The notes under the pieces: model-generated
What the model was told of the DNA's origin: nothing
Seen by the model: only the letters and a program-made list of their open reading frames with translations
Databases searched by the model: none
Shown: piece after piece, positions 1 to 7,830 of the stretch
How positions within the stretch are numbered: the stretch's first letter is position 1
Layout of the letters: each line of letters opens with the position of its first letter
Position numbers and translations under genes: made by a program
NCBI RefSeq assembly: GCF_020217425.1
Contig: NZ_CP084090.1
Span: 1,240,001-1,304,000, forward strand
Length of the DNA: 64,000 bases
Origin: Halomicrobium urmianum
Lineage (GTDB): Archaea; Halobacteriota; Halobacteria; Halobacteriales; Haloarculaceae
Reading direction: 5' to 3'

Positions 1-759
1 GAGCGGCGTCTCGACGCACTCGCCCAGCCGTCGGTGGCCGTGCTGGGAGATGCCGCCGTCGCGGTAGGGATCCTCGAGCCAGAGGTAGCCGTACTCGTCG
101 CAGGCGCGCCCCACCTGTAGCGCGTTGGCCCACGTCTCCAGGTTACAGGCGGGGTCGACCATCAGGTCCATCTCGTCGCCGACGCGCTCGCCGACGGCGC
201 GGACCGTCTCCGCCAGCAGGTCGGCGTCGCGCCAGTCGCCGTCCCAGCCGTGGACCTTGTAGGCGGGGTACCCCATCGCCAGGCACTCCTCGGCGAAGTC
301 GGCGTAGGCTTCGGGGGAGTCCAGCCCGCCGCTCCTGTCGCCCTGGTACGTCGAAGCGTAGGCGGGCAGGCGCTCGCGGTGGGTGCCCAGTAGCTCGTGA
401 ATCGGCGCGTCGTACTTCCGGCCCGCGTAGTCCCACAGCGCGACGTCGAGCGGTCCCATTCCCATCCGGTCGTACTTCCGCAGGGCGCGCTTGATCTCCG
501 ACCAGTGCTGCTCCCGCTTGAGCGGGTCCTTCCCGATCAGGTAGTCGGCGACCATGTTGATCTGCGCCGCGCCCGGCGAGTTGTTCCCGACGTACCGCCC
601 GACGAGTCCGTCGCTGGTCTCGATCCGGAACGCGAACAGCTTCCGCTCCATCCCGTTGCCCGGGTCGTAGATGATGTCGAACCCGCCCGGCGGCGTCCCG
701 ACGTCCGGCAACTCGTAACTGAACTCGATCGACTCGATTCTCTCGATGGTCGGTGACAT
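1..759 (-). CDS. Enolase-superfamily (mandelate racemase/muconate lactonizing-type) enzyme, C-terminus outside window
   Basis: Open frame from an ATG at 759 running off the left edge, 253 codons visible. The N-terminal capping domain (about residues 1-125) leads into a TIM barrel. The K168-V-H170 pair in GYPAYKVHGW lies where the superfamily has its KxK base. D202 in LMVDPACN and E229 in LWLEDPYRD match the first two metal ligands; the third ligand and the opposite base would lie beyond the edge. Such enzymes abstract an alpha proton from carboxylate substrates (sugar acid dehydratases, racemases). Substrate cannot be told. It is a lone gene here with its own upstream TATA-like box. Confidence 0.85.
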   Translation of the reverse strand, partial: MSPTIERIESIEFSYELPDVGTPPGGFDIIYDPGNGMERKLFAFRIETSDGLVGRYVGNNSPGAAQINMVADYLIGKDPLKREQHWSEIKRALRKYDRMGMGPLDVALWDYAGRKYDAPIHELLGTHRERLPAYASTYQGDRSGGLDSPEAYADFAEECLAMGYPAYKVHGWDGDWRDADLLAETVRAVGERVGDEMDLMVDPACNLETWANALQVGRACDEYGYLWLEDPYRDGGISQHGHRRLGECVETPL

Positions 760-845
760 ACGACGGGGGACAGCAGGAGGGCGGAAACGTCTGTCGGACA
801 TTACCGATGATCGTTGGTAGTGGCTGGGAACGAGGAGAGAAACGG

Positions 846-853
846 TATTTATA
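846..853 (-). promoter_or_regulatory. TATA-like box for the enolase-superfamily gene
   Basis: Minus-strand TATAAATA lies about 90 bp before the ATG at 759, which would give a leader of roughly 60 nt. It is an AT-rich island in GC-rich DNA. Assignment is inference from position and composition only. Confidence 0.4.
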
Positions 854-925
854 GGTCTCTGCGCGGCGTGGTTCGACGGCTAATCGACTGTGCCAAAACA
901 ACGGAAAAAGGAATGACGCTATCTA

Positions 926-1387
926 TCAGACGCCTTCGGAATCACTCGGGACCTCGAAGGTGGTGAGAGTCGAACTGGATCCACCACTTTCTGCCGTCCA
1001 CGTGATACGGATTACGTCGCCTTCTCGGAAGTTATCAGTGCTATCGGGCGTGGCTTCGTAGGTATCTCCAGCAGAGATAGAACTAGCGGACCATCCTCCA
1101 GAATTGTCTGTTATTGTTACTGCGTCAGAAGTAACGTCAATCTTTTCTTTGTCAATCGAATCTCCGCTGGCATGCGTGATAGTGACTACACCCTGATCTC
1201 CATTGCCCGACGGATTGTACTCGAACTCGAAGCTTGCCGTCGGCGTCGATTGCTGTGCCTGATCCCCCAGGTTGAGAACGAACGAGGCGATGACCGCGGC
1301 CAGGATGACCGTGATCGCGACCATCAGGATGACGCCGATGACCGGCGACACCGCGTCGTCCCGCTCGAAGAGTTCCTTGATTCGCAT
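926..1387 (-). CDS. Archaeal type IV pilin
   Basis: 153 aa. The N-terminus carries a short charged leader, then ERDDAVSPVIGVILMV and a hydrophobic helix to about residue 40. This is the haloarchaeal pilin N-terminal domain recognised and cleaved by the prepilin peptidase PibD before the SPVIG segment. The rest is a polar, Ser/Thr/Gly-rich beta-type head without cysteines. It would form or join an adhesion pilus or related surface filament. No secretion ATPase (PilB) or PilC gene is adjacent, so assembly would rely on genes elsewhere. A minus-strand TTTAATA at 1413-1419 puts the likely transcript start close to the ATG at 1387. GC is lower than in neighbours, as is common for surface proteins. 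Confidence 0.9.
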   Translation of the reverse strand: MRIKELFERDDAVSPVIGVILMVAITVILAAVIASFVLNLGDQAQQSTPTASFEFEYNPSGNGDQGVVTITHASGDSIDKEKIDVTSDAVTITDNSGGWSASSISAGDTYEATPDSTDNFREGDVIRITWTAESGGSSSTLTTFEVPSDSEGV

Positions 1388-2005
1388 ACGGATCTATCCG
1401 GGATACTGTTAGTATTAAAGACGTGCTATTGTTCGGTCGTTGAGTGTAATCCAGTATTCACTTGAAAACGGCCGCGGACAGGCAGAGCGGATGCGCCCGT
1501 CGGCAGCGCACCGTGGGCGAATAACTGTAATTACAGTTACCATCGGTGGCGATTTCCGACGGCAGCAGACTGGGACCGGTCGATTATCACGCTGCGTTAC
1601 TGCTGGTCTCGGCGTTCAAGCACTGGTTGAGTGTTTGGTATCGGCTCGAAGCTGTTCGGAAATTGAGGCTACAGCAATGGTCGGGTGGAACGACGTCCCG
1701 TCGACCGCCGGGTGGGTTCCGGGGCCGCGGACGTCGGTTTTACCTGCACCTGGCGCGGAGTGCGTGCGAGTATACGCCGGACTCAGGCGTCGGACGGTCG
1801 GCGGAGAGCGCGGCGATAGCCGGCGAGTGCACCGATCGGCCCGGCCGCACGCGGAGGGCGCGCTGTTCGCCGTCGGCTACGTACGCGGGCTGGGACGCGC
1901 TGGACGGCCCGTCTCGAACCGAGAAGAACGGTCAGCAGTTACAGCGGCCTGCGCCGAGCTGGCCGCCCGGCTCGTCGACCCGACGGCCGCGTTCGAGGGG
2001 CGCGC
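1388..2005. other. 618-bp stretch with no supportable gene
   Basis: The first part is the pilin promoter. The rest contains overlapping open frames of about 200 codons on the plus strand, but they lack recognisable motifs and overlap each other and the next gene, so I treat them as chance. Base composition from about 1388 to 1700 is noticeably more AT-rich than the surroundings. The one clear structure is the perfect palindrome at 1522-1539. Confidence 0.5.
1522..1539. promoter_or_regulatory. Perfect 18-bp palindrome, possible operator
   Basis: TAACTGTAA followed directly by TTACAGTTA, with no mismatches. It stands about 135 bp upstream of the pilin start. An AT-rich perfect palindrome of this length is unusual in such GC-rich DNA and looks like a dimeric regulator site, but no regulator can be named. 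Confidence 0.35.
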
Positions 2006-2248
2006 TCAGAACCCGTACTCGTCGGATTCGCCCTGATCGCGGGCGGCGGGGTCCTGCTGCTCCTCGACGTTGTCGAACAGGTCCTCGCCGGGCTCCTCGG
2101 TCGCCTCCTCCGTGGGGCCGTACGCGGAGATGCCCATCGAGAGGAGGTCCTCGACGGCCTGTTCGCGGTTGACGAAGTCGCCGCTCTCGACGAGCCGGTC
2201 GATCTCCGAGTCGATGCGGTCCGGGAGGTCCACCTGTGTCTTCGGCAT
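2006..2248 (-). CDS. CopG/ribbon-helix-helix-type small DNA-binding protein
   Basis: 80 aa from the ATG at 2248. A longer start at 2293 is possible, but homologues in this family begin MPKT-V-LP. The first 45 residues (MPKTQVDLPDRIDSEIDRLV then FVNREQAVEDLL) fit a beta strand plus two helices, as in RHH repressors. The remaining 35 residues are acidic and probably disordered. I recall such proteins as haloarchaeal DUF7120, with moderate certainty. It would act as a dimeric DNA-binding protein; there is no toxin partner next to it, so it is more likely a regulator than an antitoxin. Confidence 0.75.
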   Translation of the reverse strand: MPKTQVDLPDRIDSEIDRLVESGDFVNREQAVEDLLSMGISAYGPTEEATEEPGEDLFDNVEEQQDPAARDQGESDEYGF

Positions 2249-2438
2249 GTCTTGGAGTCCGTCAGTTAGCCACGTGAACGTTTCGCTCCCCATCCCCTTC
2301 TCCGCGGTCGTGGTTCGTGTGGCTACAGGCGGACCGTCGAACGCGTCGGGGTTCTCCGGCTGTTCGCAATCGCAGCCGTTCCACTGAAGCGCTGGTTGTT
2401 CGCCGTTCTCGACGAAACAGAGCCGTTCTCACGTCGGA

Positions 2439-2681
2439 TCAGGAGCCGGCGACGCCCCAGGAGACGCGGTCCCAGAGGCGCTCGTAGCTGTAGTAGGTGA
2501 CCGTCTTGACGACGTTGGCGGCGAGGCCGATCTCCAGCGCGTCGCCGGCGCTGCCGGTCACCGCGAGCGCGACGGCGACCGTGATCGCTACCATCACGAG
2601 CCGGTAGAGCAGCGTCTTGACGACGGCGCGGCGGCGCCGCTGGATGGCCTGTCGGTCCAGTAGCCCGGACGGCAAGACCAT
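2439..2681 (-). CDS. DUF2061 small membrane protein
   Basis: 80 aa. After a basic N-terminus (RQAIQRRRRAVVKTLLYR) come two hydrophobic segments (about residues 25-45 and 48-62) and the family signature KTVTYYSYERLWDRV near the C-terminus. DUF2061 proteins are short two-helix membrane proteins of unknown role, sometimes fused to sulfate-assimilation enzymes in bacteria. It is encoded alone, and nothing nearby suggests a pathway. Confidence 0.8.
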   Translation of the reverse strand: MVLPSGLLDRQAIQRRRRAVVKTLLYRLVMVAITVAVALAVTGSAGDALEIGLAANVVKTVTYYSYERLWDRVSWGVAGS

Positions 2682-2765
2682 GTGGACGACTCGCCGGCGC
2701 TCGACTTCAGTTGGGCGGTCGTTCCCACAGACCGAAAACGGCCTGACCGCGGTCGGCCGGTCGGA

Positions 2766-3185
2766 TCACCCTATCAGTTCCGCCTCGAGGTAGTCGAATT
2801 GCTGTTCGATCTCCTTCCGGCGCTGTCGCTTCACGATGGTCGCGTCCAGCACCGTGCCGACGACGGGGAGGTCGACGGCCTCGAAGGTCGTCGTCGCCGT
2901 CACGGTCGCGCCGTCGCCGGTCGCCTCGACGCGGTAGTCCGTCCGCATCGACTCGAAGATGCCGTCCCGCTGCTCGTAAGCGAGGACGGCGTCGGCGTCG
3001 TCGACGACGCCGAGGACCAGTTCCACCTCGAACAGACCGACCGTGTTCTCGAGCGTCACACGGTCGCCGTCGACCCTGACCGCGTCGAACCCCCCGGCGC
3101 GCATGAACGGCTCGACGTCCGCCATCAGGTCCCGGACCGCGTCCGGATCGGTGTCGAGCGTGCGCGTCACTGTCACTCGCTCCAT
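2766..3185 (-). CDS. SRPBCC (START/polyketide-cyclase-like) protein
   Basis: 139 aa from the ATG at 3185; in-frame codons further upstream run through promoter DNA and are not family-like. The sequence begins MERVTVTRTLDTDPDAVRDL and alternates predicted strands with a long C-terminal helix (KRQRRKEIEQQFDYLEAEL), the helix-grip fold of the SRPBCC superfamily, which encloses a hydrophobic ligand pocket. The ligand is unknown. It is divergent from the HTH regulator at 3347 and shares a 160-bp palindrome-rich promoter region with it, so the regulator may control this gene. Confidence 0.75.
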   Translation of the reverse strand: MERVTVTRTLDTDPDAVRDLMADVEPFMRAGGFDAVRVDGDRVTLENTVGLFEVELVLGVVDDADAVLAYEQRDGIFESMRTDYRVEATGDGATVTATTTFEAVDLPVVGTVLDATIVKRQRRKEIEQQFDYLEAELIG

Positions 3186-3244
3186 GGTCTGAGACGCGAC
3201 GGCCCGGAGGCTTAAGCTTTCGCGGAAAGCGGTTCGGCCCGGGG

Positions 3245-3342
3245 CGATAGCGCCCGCTATCGAAGGACAATACCCAAGCCGCTCCGGACGTAACCGAACG
3301 TGTTCGGGACAATGCACGCGCACCCGACGCGAATATATTCGC
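3245..3342. promoter_or_regulatory. Divergent promoter region with three palindromes
   Basis: CGATAGCG-cc-CGCTATCG at 3245-3262, CCGAAC-gt-GTTCGG at 3294-3307 and GCGAATATATTCGC at 3329-3342, all with perfect arms. The last ends 4 bp before the ATG at 3347. They are candidate operators for the HTH protein encoded at 3347 and/or an unknown dimeric factor acting on both divergent genes. Confidence 0.45.
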
Positions 3343-3346
3343 AAAC

Positions 3347-3976
3347 ATGCCCAGAGCAGAACTCACGCTGACGCTTCCGGAGGACGTCTGGATCGGCGAG
3401 CTGTCGCGGCAGTACCCCGGCGCGGAGTTCCGGGTGCTGGCCGCGGTGCCGGACGAGGAGGGCGGCGTGGGCCTGACGGAGGTCACGGCTGATCAGCTGG
3501 CAGACGTGCTCGGCGAGATGCGGGACCTGGCGGCGGTCTCCTCGCTGGAACTGCTCGGCCAGTGGGAGGAGACGGCGCTGGTCCAGTTCGAGACCGTGCG
3601 GCCGCTGCTGCTCCTCGCAGTCCAGGGGTCGGGCGTCCCGCTGGAGATGCCGTTCTCCCTGACCGACGGGGAGGCCCGGTGGGAGATCACCGCGCCCCAG
3701 GAGCGGCTCTCGGATCTGGGCGAGCAGCTCGACGAGTTCGGCATCCCCTTCCGCGTTGAGCGGGTGACCCAGCACGTCGAGACCGAGCAGTTGCTCACGG
3801 AGAGCCAGCTCGAACTCGTCCAGGCGGCCGTCGAGCACGGCTACTACGACACGCCCCGGGACTGCTCGCTGACCGACCTCGCCGACGAGGTCGGCATCGC
3901 CAAGTCGACCTGCAGCGAGACGCTCCACCGCGCCGAGGAGAAGGTCGTCAAGCGGTTCGTCGGGGACCTGGCCTGA
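3347..3976 (+). CDS. Bacterio-opsin-activator-type HTH regulator (HTH-10 family)
   Basis: 209 aa. The N-terminal ~150 residues form an alpha/beta sensor-like region. The C-terminus (TESQLELVQAAVEHGYYDTP, then DLADEVGIAKSTCSETLHRA) is the HTH-10 domain found in Bat-like haloarchaeal regulators, with its LTxxQ start and the recognition helix around residues 180-200. It has no GAF or PAS domain, unlike full-length Bat. The start is taken as the ATG directly after the AT-rich palindrome at 3329-3342. It is likely a transcription factor acting on its own divergent promoter; the signal is unknown. Confidence 0.85.
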   Translation: MPRAELTLTLPEDVWIGELSRQYPGAEFRVLAAVPDEEGGVGLTEVTADQLADVLGEMRDLAAVSSLELLGQWEETALVQFETVRPLLLLAVQGSGVPLEMPFSLTDGEARWEITAPQERLSDLGEQLDEFGIPFRVERVTQHVETEQLLTESQLELVQAAVEHGYYDTPRDCSLTDLADEVGIAKSTCSETLHRAEEKVVKRFVGDLA

Positions 3977-3980
3977 CCAG

Positions 3981-4067
3981 TTATAGTAGAAATTGAAACT
4001 ATTTACACGTCGAGGGACACCTCGGGTACCCCTCGAGTGTGTCAGTGCGTTCAATTTCTACTGTAGT
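3981..4067. repeat. Imperfect inverted repeat between convergent genes (terminator or MITE-like scrap)
   Basis: The left arm around 3983-3998 (AGTAGAAATTGAA core) is matched inverted at 4050-4065 (TTCAATTTCTACT). Between them ACAC-GTCGAGGG and CCCTCGAGTGTGT pair again, so the whole stretch can fold as one long hairpin. The right arm overlaps the end of the helicase gene and supplies its last codons and TGA stop. It could be a bidirectional terminator for the two convergent genes, or the remains of a small inverted-repeat element. Confidence 0.5.
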
Positions 4068-6510
4068 CGCCGTCGCCCGTCAGCGCCGCCAGCAGGTAGG
4101 CCGCCAGCCCCTTGTCCAGCGGATCGTTGGCGTTGCCGCAGTGAGGCGACTGGACGCAGGCCGGACAGCCGTCCCGGCAGTCGCACGACCGAAGCATGGA
4201 CAGCGTCGTCGTCATGAGGTCGTCGATCCCCTCGAACCCGCTGCGGGCCAGTCCGACGCCGCCGGGATAGCCGTCGTAGACGAAGACGGTCGGCTTGCCA
4301 GTGTGGGGGTGGACCGGCGTCGACAGGCCGCCGACGTCTCGCCGATCGCAGAGGTACTCGAAGGGGAACATGGAGATCATGGCGTGCTCCGCGGCGTGGA
4401 TGCCGCCTGGGAGATCGCCGGCGTCATCGGGCGATTCGGGCGCTGACGTCGCTTCGCCCTCGCCCGCCTCCCCGCCGCCGTCCGCGGCGGCGACAGCCTC
4501 GCCCCGGCCGAGCATGGCCCGCTCGACGTCGCCGGGGACGGTGAAGTACAGCGCCTTCGTCTCCAGCGTCGTCTCGGGCAGGTCCAGCGAGCGCTGGCCG
4601 ATGGTCTCGCCGCTGGTGGCGTCCTTCCGTTCGTAGCCGGTGATCTGCTTGCGCATGGTCACCTCGGCGAAGCGGACGGGCACGTCCTCGCGGGCGGAAA
4701 GCCGGTCCTCGCGCAGGTCCGCTTCGACGGTGATGTCCTTGTCGTGGAGAGTCCGCGTGAAGTAGTCCGCCCACGTGCGGTCCAGTTCGGCGACGTTCCG
4801 GTCGAGGTTCAGGTCGACCACCTCGTACGTCGTCCCCTGGTGGTGGTAGATGGCACCGGGGTGGGCGTCCCGCAGCGCGTCGCCGAACGGCAGGCGCGCG
4901 ACGACGTCGCCGCCGTGCATCAGCCGCACCTCGCGGTCGTCGACGGTCCGCAAGCTGGTGTCGTGCTGGGGACTGCCGTCGCCGGCGTAGGTCCAGCGGA
5001 CGCCCGCGTCAGTCGTCCGACGCTGCAGGTCGCCCGCGCTCTCCAGGCCGGCGACGAGGTCCGGGAACCGGTCCCCGAAGTGGCGGTCGTCGTCGGGTTT
5101 CAGCCACGTCTCCCGGGCCGCCGAGCAGACGTGGGACGGCATGAGCTGGTCGTTCTCCGGGTTCGTGACGGCCTGTTCGGGCGGGTGGTCGAACAGCCGC
5201 CCGGGGTTGCGCGCGACGTACTGGTCGAGCTGGTCCTCGCCGGGGACCAGCACTACGAGCGCCGGGTCGGTGCCGCGGCCCGCGCGCCCGGCCTGCTGGA
5301 ACGTCTGCATCCGCGTACCGGGGTAGCCGTCCAGGATCACCGCGTCCAGCCCGCCGACGTCGACGCCCAGTTCGAGCGCGTTCGTGCTCCAGACGCCGCG
5401 CAGGTCGCCGGACTTGAGCCGGTCCTCCAGGTCCCGCCGGCGCTCGTCGGTGAGCGCGGCCTGGTAGGCCCCGACCGAGCGGGAGAGGTCGTGCTCGCCC
5501 CGGTCCCGTAGCTCGTCGGCGCACTCGCTTGCGTACCGCTCGGCCACCTGGCGCGAGCCCGCGAACACGACGGTCTGGAGGCCCCGCTGGACGAGGTCGA
5601 CGAACAGCTGCTTGCTCTCGACGTGGGGCGAGCGCCTGCGCCCGCTGTCGCCCCACCCGTCGCCGCCCGCGCTGCCGTCGTCGTACGTCGGCGGGTTCCA
5701 CAGCAGCCAGTTTCGCGGGCCGCTGGCGCTCGCGTCCTCGTCCACGAGGGCGAAGGCGTCCTCGGGTCGCCCCGTCACCGCCGCCGCGTGCTCGACGGGG
5801 TTGCCGATGGTCGCCGAACAGCAGACCCATTCCGGGCCGGCGTCTGTGCCGTTTCCTCCGCGGGCGTCCTCCTGAAACCGCTCGACGACGCGCTGGAGCC
5901 GCCGCATCACGAGGGAGACGTGGCTGCCGAACACGCCGCGGTACTCGTGGACCTCGTCGATCACCACGGTCTCCAGCCGCTGGAAGAACCAGTCCCACAG
6001 CCGGTGGGCGTGGGGCAGGATCCCGTAGTGGAGCATGTCCGGCGTCGTCAGCAGGACCGTCGGCTGGCGCTCCCGGATGGCCTCCTTCTCCGACTTGGAC
6101 TGGCGACCGGTGTACTGGTCGACGGTCACGCCCGAGGCGAACCCGAGGTCCGCCGCGAGGTCCGACAGCGTCTCCGTCTGGTCGTTGATCAGCGCGACCT
6201 GTGGGGCGACGTACAGCGTCGTCGCTCGCCTGTCCATCGCCCGCTCGAAGGCGGGTACCGTGTACGCGAGGCTCTTCCCGCTGGCCGTCTCCGTCGCGAG
6301 GACGACGTTGTCTCCCCCGCGGACGGCCTCGACGGCCTCGGCCTGGTGGGCGTAGAAGTCCTTGATGCCCCGGTCCGCCAGCGCGTCGGCGAGTCGCCCC
6401 TCGACCTCGCAGTCGGCCGGCGTCGCCTCCCGCCCCGGGATCGTCAGCCGGTCCTCGATCTGGCCCTCGTAGTAGGGCCGGCCCCGGAGCCACTCGATGG
6501 TCTCGTCCAC
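4051..6510 (-). CDS. DEAD/DEAH-box helicase with DUF1998 C-terminal zinc cluster (MrfA/YprA type)
   Basis: 819 aa. Walker A is ATETASGKS at residues 72-80, the DEVH box at 185-188, then the SAT motif (CCSATIGNP) and a second RecA-like half ending in QxxGRxGR (FQQAGRAGRG). The C-terminus has C776, C778, C782, C785 and C791, the cysteine cluster of DUF1998. Bacterial MrfA with this architecture is a 3'-5' ATP-dependent DNA helicase in a repair route for DNA crosslinks. A DNA-repair role here is inferred by family. The stop codon lies inside the inverted repeat at 3981-4067. It runs alone and divergent from the gene at 6611. Confidence 0.9.
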   Translation of the reverse strand: MDETIEWLRGRPYYEGQIEDRLTIPGREATPADCEVEGRLADALADRGIKDFYAHQAEAVEAVRGGDNVVLATETASGKSLAYTVPAFERAMDRRATTLYVAPQVALINDQTETLSDLAADLGFASGVTVDQYTGRQSKSEKEAIRERQPTVLLTTPDMLHYGILPHAHRLWDWFFQRLETVVIDEVHEYRGVFGSHVSLVMRRLQRVVERFQEDARGGNGTDAGPEWVCCSATIGNPVEHAAAVTGRPEDAFALVDEDASASGPRNWLLWNPPTYDDGSAGGDGWGDSGRRRSPHVESKQLFVDLVQRGLQTVVFAGSRQVAERYASECADELRDRGEHDLSRSVGAYQAALTDERRRDLEDRLKSGDLRGVWSTNALELGVDVGGLDAVILDGYPGTRMQTFQQAGRAGRGTDPALVVLVPGEDQLDQYVARNPGRLFDHPPEQAVTNPENDQLMPSHVCSAARETWLKPDDDRHFGDRFPDLVAGLESAGDLQRRTTDAGVRWTYAGDGSPQHDTSLRTVDDREVRLMHGGDVVARLPFGDALRDAHPGAIYHHQGTTYEVVDLNLDRNVAELDRTWADYFTRTLHDKDITVEADLREDRLSAREDVPVRFAEVTMRKQITGYERKDATSGETIGQRSLDLPETTLETKALYFTVPGDVERAMLGRGEAVAAADGGGEAGEGEATSAPESPDDAGDLPGGIHAAEHAMISMFPFEYLCDRRDVGGLSTPVHPHTGKPTVFVYDGYPGGVGLARSGFEGIDDLMTTTLSMLRSCDCRDGCPACVQSPHCGNANDPLDKGLAAYLLAALTGDGDYSRN

Positions 6511-6610
6511 GGCCGGCGTTGGACGCGAGCGGTCCTAACGGTTGCGCCCGCCCGCGCAGCCTTGATCGCTCAGCCCCTGCCCTTTTGGCCGTGCTGATCT
6601 ACCGTCGCCC

Positions 6611-7324
6611 ATGGACAAGGACGCCGTCCGCGAGGCCGTCTGGGACGAACTGGAGGACAGCGGCGTCGCCCGGTTCCCCTTCCCGCCCCACGACAGGATT
6701 CCGAACGTCGCGGGGGCGGAGGACGCCGCTGAACGCCTCGCCGGGACCGACGCCTGGCAGCGCGCCGACGCGATCAAGGCCAACCCCGACGCGCCCCAGT
6801 TGCCGGTCCGGCGGCGCGCGCTCCGCGAGGGCAAGACCGTCTACATGGCGGTCCCGCGGCTGCGCGAGGTCGAGTGCTTCCTGGAACTCGATCCCGCCGA
6901 GATCGACGACGTCGAGAGCGCGCCGACGGTCTCCTCGATGGACGAGTACGGCCGGCAGGTCGGCCCCGAGGACGTCGAATCGGTCGACCTGATCGTCTCC
7001 GGCAGCGTCGCCGTGAACGAGCAGGGCGCCCGGATCGGCAAGGGCGAGGGGTTCAGCGACCTGGAGTACGCCGTCCTGCGGGAACTCGACCTCGTCGGCG
7101 ACGAGACGCCCATGGTCACGACCGTCCACGAGCGGCAGGTCCGTACCGAGGACTGGATCGTGGACGACCACGACGTCCCGATGGACCTCGTGGTCACGCC
7201 CGAGCGGATCATCGAGACGGAGACGCCCTACGAGCGCCCCGCGGGCGTCGACTGGGACCTGCTCGACGAGGAGCGGATCGAGGAGATGCCGGTGCTTGCG
7301 GAGCGATATCAGACAGATCGGTAG
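6611..7324 (+). CDS. 5-formyltetrahydrofolate cyclo-ligase family protein
   Basis: 237 aa, close to the usual length for archaeal members. It starts MDKDAVREAVWDELEDSGVA and shows the NagB/RpiA-like fold signature: KANPDAPQLPVRRRAL, then DLIVSGSVAVNEQGARIGKG with the glycine-rich G-x-RIGKGxGFSDLEY phosphate loop. The bacterial enzyme converts 5-formyl-THF plus ATP to 5,10-methenyl-THF in one-carbon metabolism. Haloarchaeal paralogues are divergent, so the exact substrate is less certain than the family. It is convergent with the broken toxin gene at 7346. Confidence 0.85.
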   Translation: MDKDAVREAVWDELEDSGVARFPFPPHDRIPNVAGAEDAAERLAGTDAWQRADAIKANPDAPQLPVRRRALREGKTVYMAVPRLREVECFLELDPAEIDDVESAPTVSSMDEYGRQVGPEDVESVDLIVSGSVAVNEQGARIGKGEGFSDLEYAVLRELDLVGDETPMVTTVHERQVRTEDWIVDDHDVPMDLVVTPERIIETETPYERPAGVDWDLLDEERIEEMPVLAERYQTDR

Positions 7325-7345
7325 ACCGGAGCGTCGAGGTCGTTC

Positions 7346-7610
7346 TCAGGGAGGGCGGTGCCGGTCGTAGACGTTCCGCCGGTGACCGACGGCCTCGACC
7401 CGGAGGAGATCTGCCGTCCGATCCCAGGGTGATGATGGCGCGATAGTCTCCTGCACGAAGCTTGTAGTACAGGTATCCGGAGAGCGGATCGAGGCGGTGA
7501 TCCGTCCACTCAGTCGCCTCGTCGACCTTGTTCATCACGCGGTCGGCGACCCGTGGGTCCAGATGTTCGAGGTGACTGAGGGCCTGCTCGGTGTATTCGA
7601 CCTCAGTCAC
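7346..7610 (-). pseudogene. RelE/ParE-family toxin gene broken by a +1 frameshift
   Basis: From a GTG at 7610 the frame reads VTEVEYTEQALSHLEHLDP to YYKLRAGDYRAIIT, the RelE-like core. At 7427-7430 (minus-strand ACCC) the frame is lost. Removing one C restores WDRTADLLRVEAVGHRR and a normal end (VYDRHRPP, stop at 7346). The total of 265 nt is one more than a multiple of three. The intact protein would have been about 87 aa, the usual RelE size, acting as an mRNA interferase. No normal antitoxin gene precedes it. Either the toxin is dead or the base is a sequencing error in a short homopolymer. Confidence 0.75.
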
Positions 7611-7690
7611 CGCGGCCAGCTCCACCGCCGTCTCGAAGACCTGACTGGCCCTGTCGCTCCCGTCGACCGCGCAGAGTATTCGCGTCCGTG
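7611..7690 (-). pseudogene. Universal-stress-protein-like N-terminal fragment in frame with the RelE remnant
   Basis: Directly upstream of and in frame with the RelE start, the minus strand encodes RTRILCAVDGSDRASQVFET. This resembles the first strand and helix of UspA proteins (ILVxxDGSD, then an amphipathic helix). There is no credible start codon and nothing of the remaining 110 residues. It may be the joint between a deleted usp gene and relE. An overlapping 36-codon ORF in another frame (ATG at 7717, stop overlapping the GTG as GTGA) has no antitoxin features. The assignment rests on about 25 residues. Confidence 0.35.
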
Positions 7691-7830
7691 TGCGGGTGTA
7701 CGACGAGGTTCGTGCATGACTATTGGTACCAAAAATCGATGCGCGGGATCGAGGTCGTCCTCGGGTGCTCGTGTGTCCGGTGCGCACAGTAACTCACCGT
7801 TTAAGAGCCGAGAGGCATTACGACCGGTCG

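Noticed and set aside
1440-2172. Two ~200-codon open frames on the plus strand upstream of the CopG-like gene.
   Set aside because: They overlap each other and the antisense of a supported gene, show no motif or haloarchaeal acidic composition, and are Arg/Pro/Ser-rich like frames produced by GC-rich DNA.
4050-4067. TTCAATTTCTACTGTAGT resembles the 3' part of Cas12a-type CRISPR repeats (AATTTCTACT).
   Set aside because: It is a single copy, is matched by an inverted arm rather than by spaced direct repeats, overlaps a gene end, and no cas gene is present.
7607-7717. 36-codon ORF overlapping relE by GTGA, considered as its antitoxin.
   Set aside because: The product (MHEPRRTPAHGREYSARS…) is Arg/Pro-rich and lacks any antitoxin fold; codon usage is poor. 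The in-frame UspA-like reading is more convincing.
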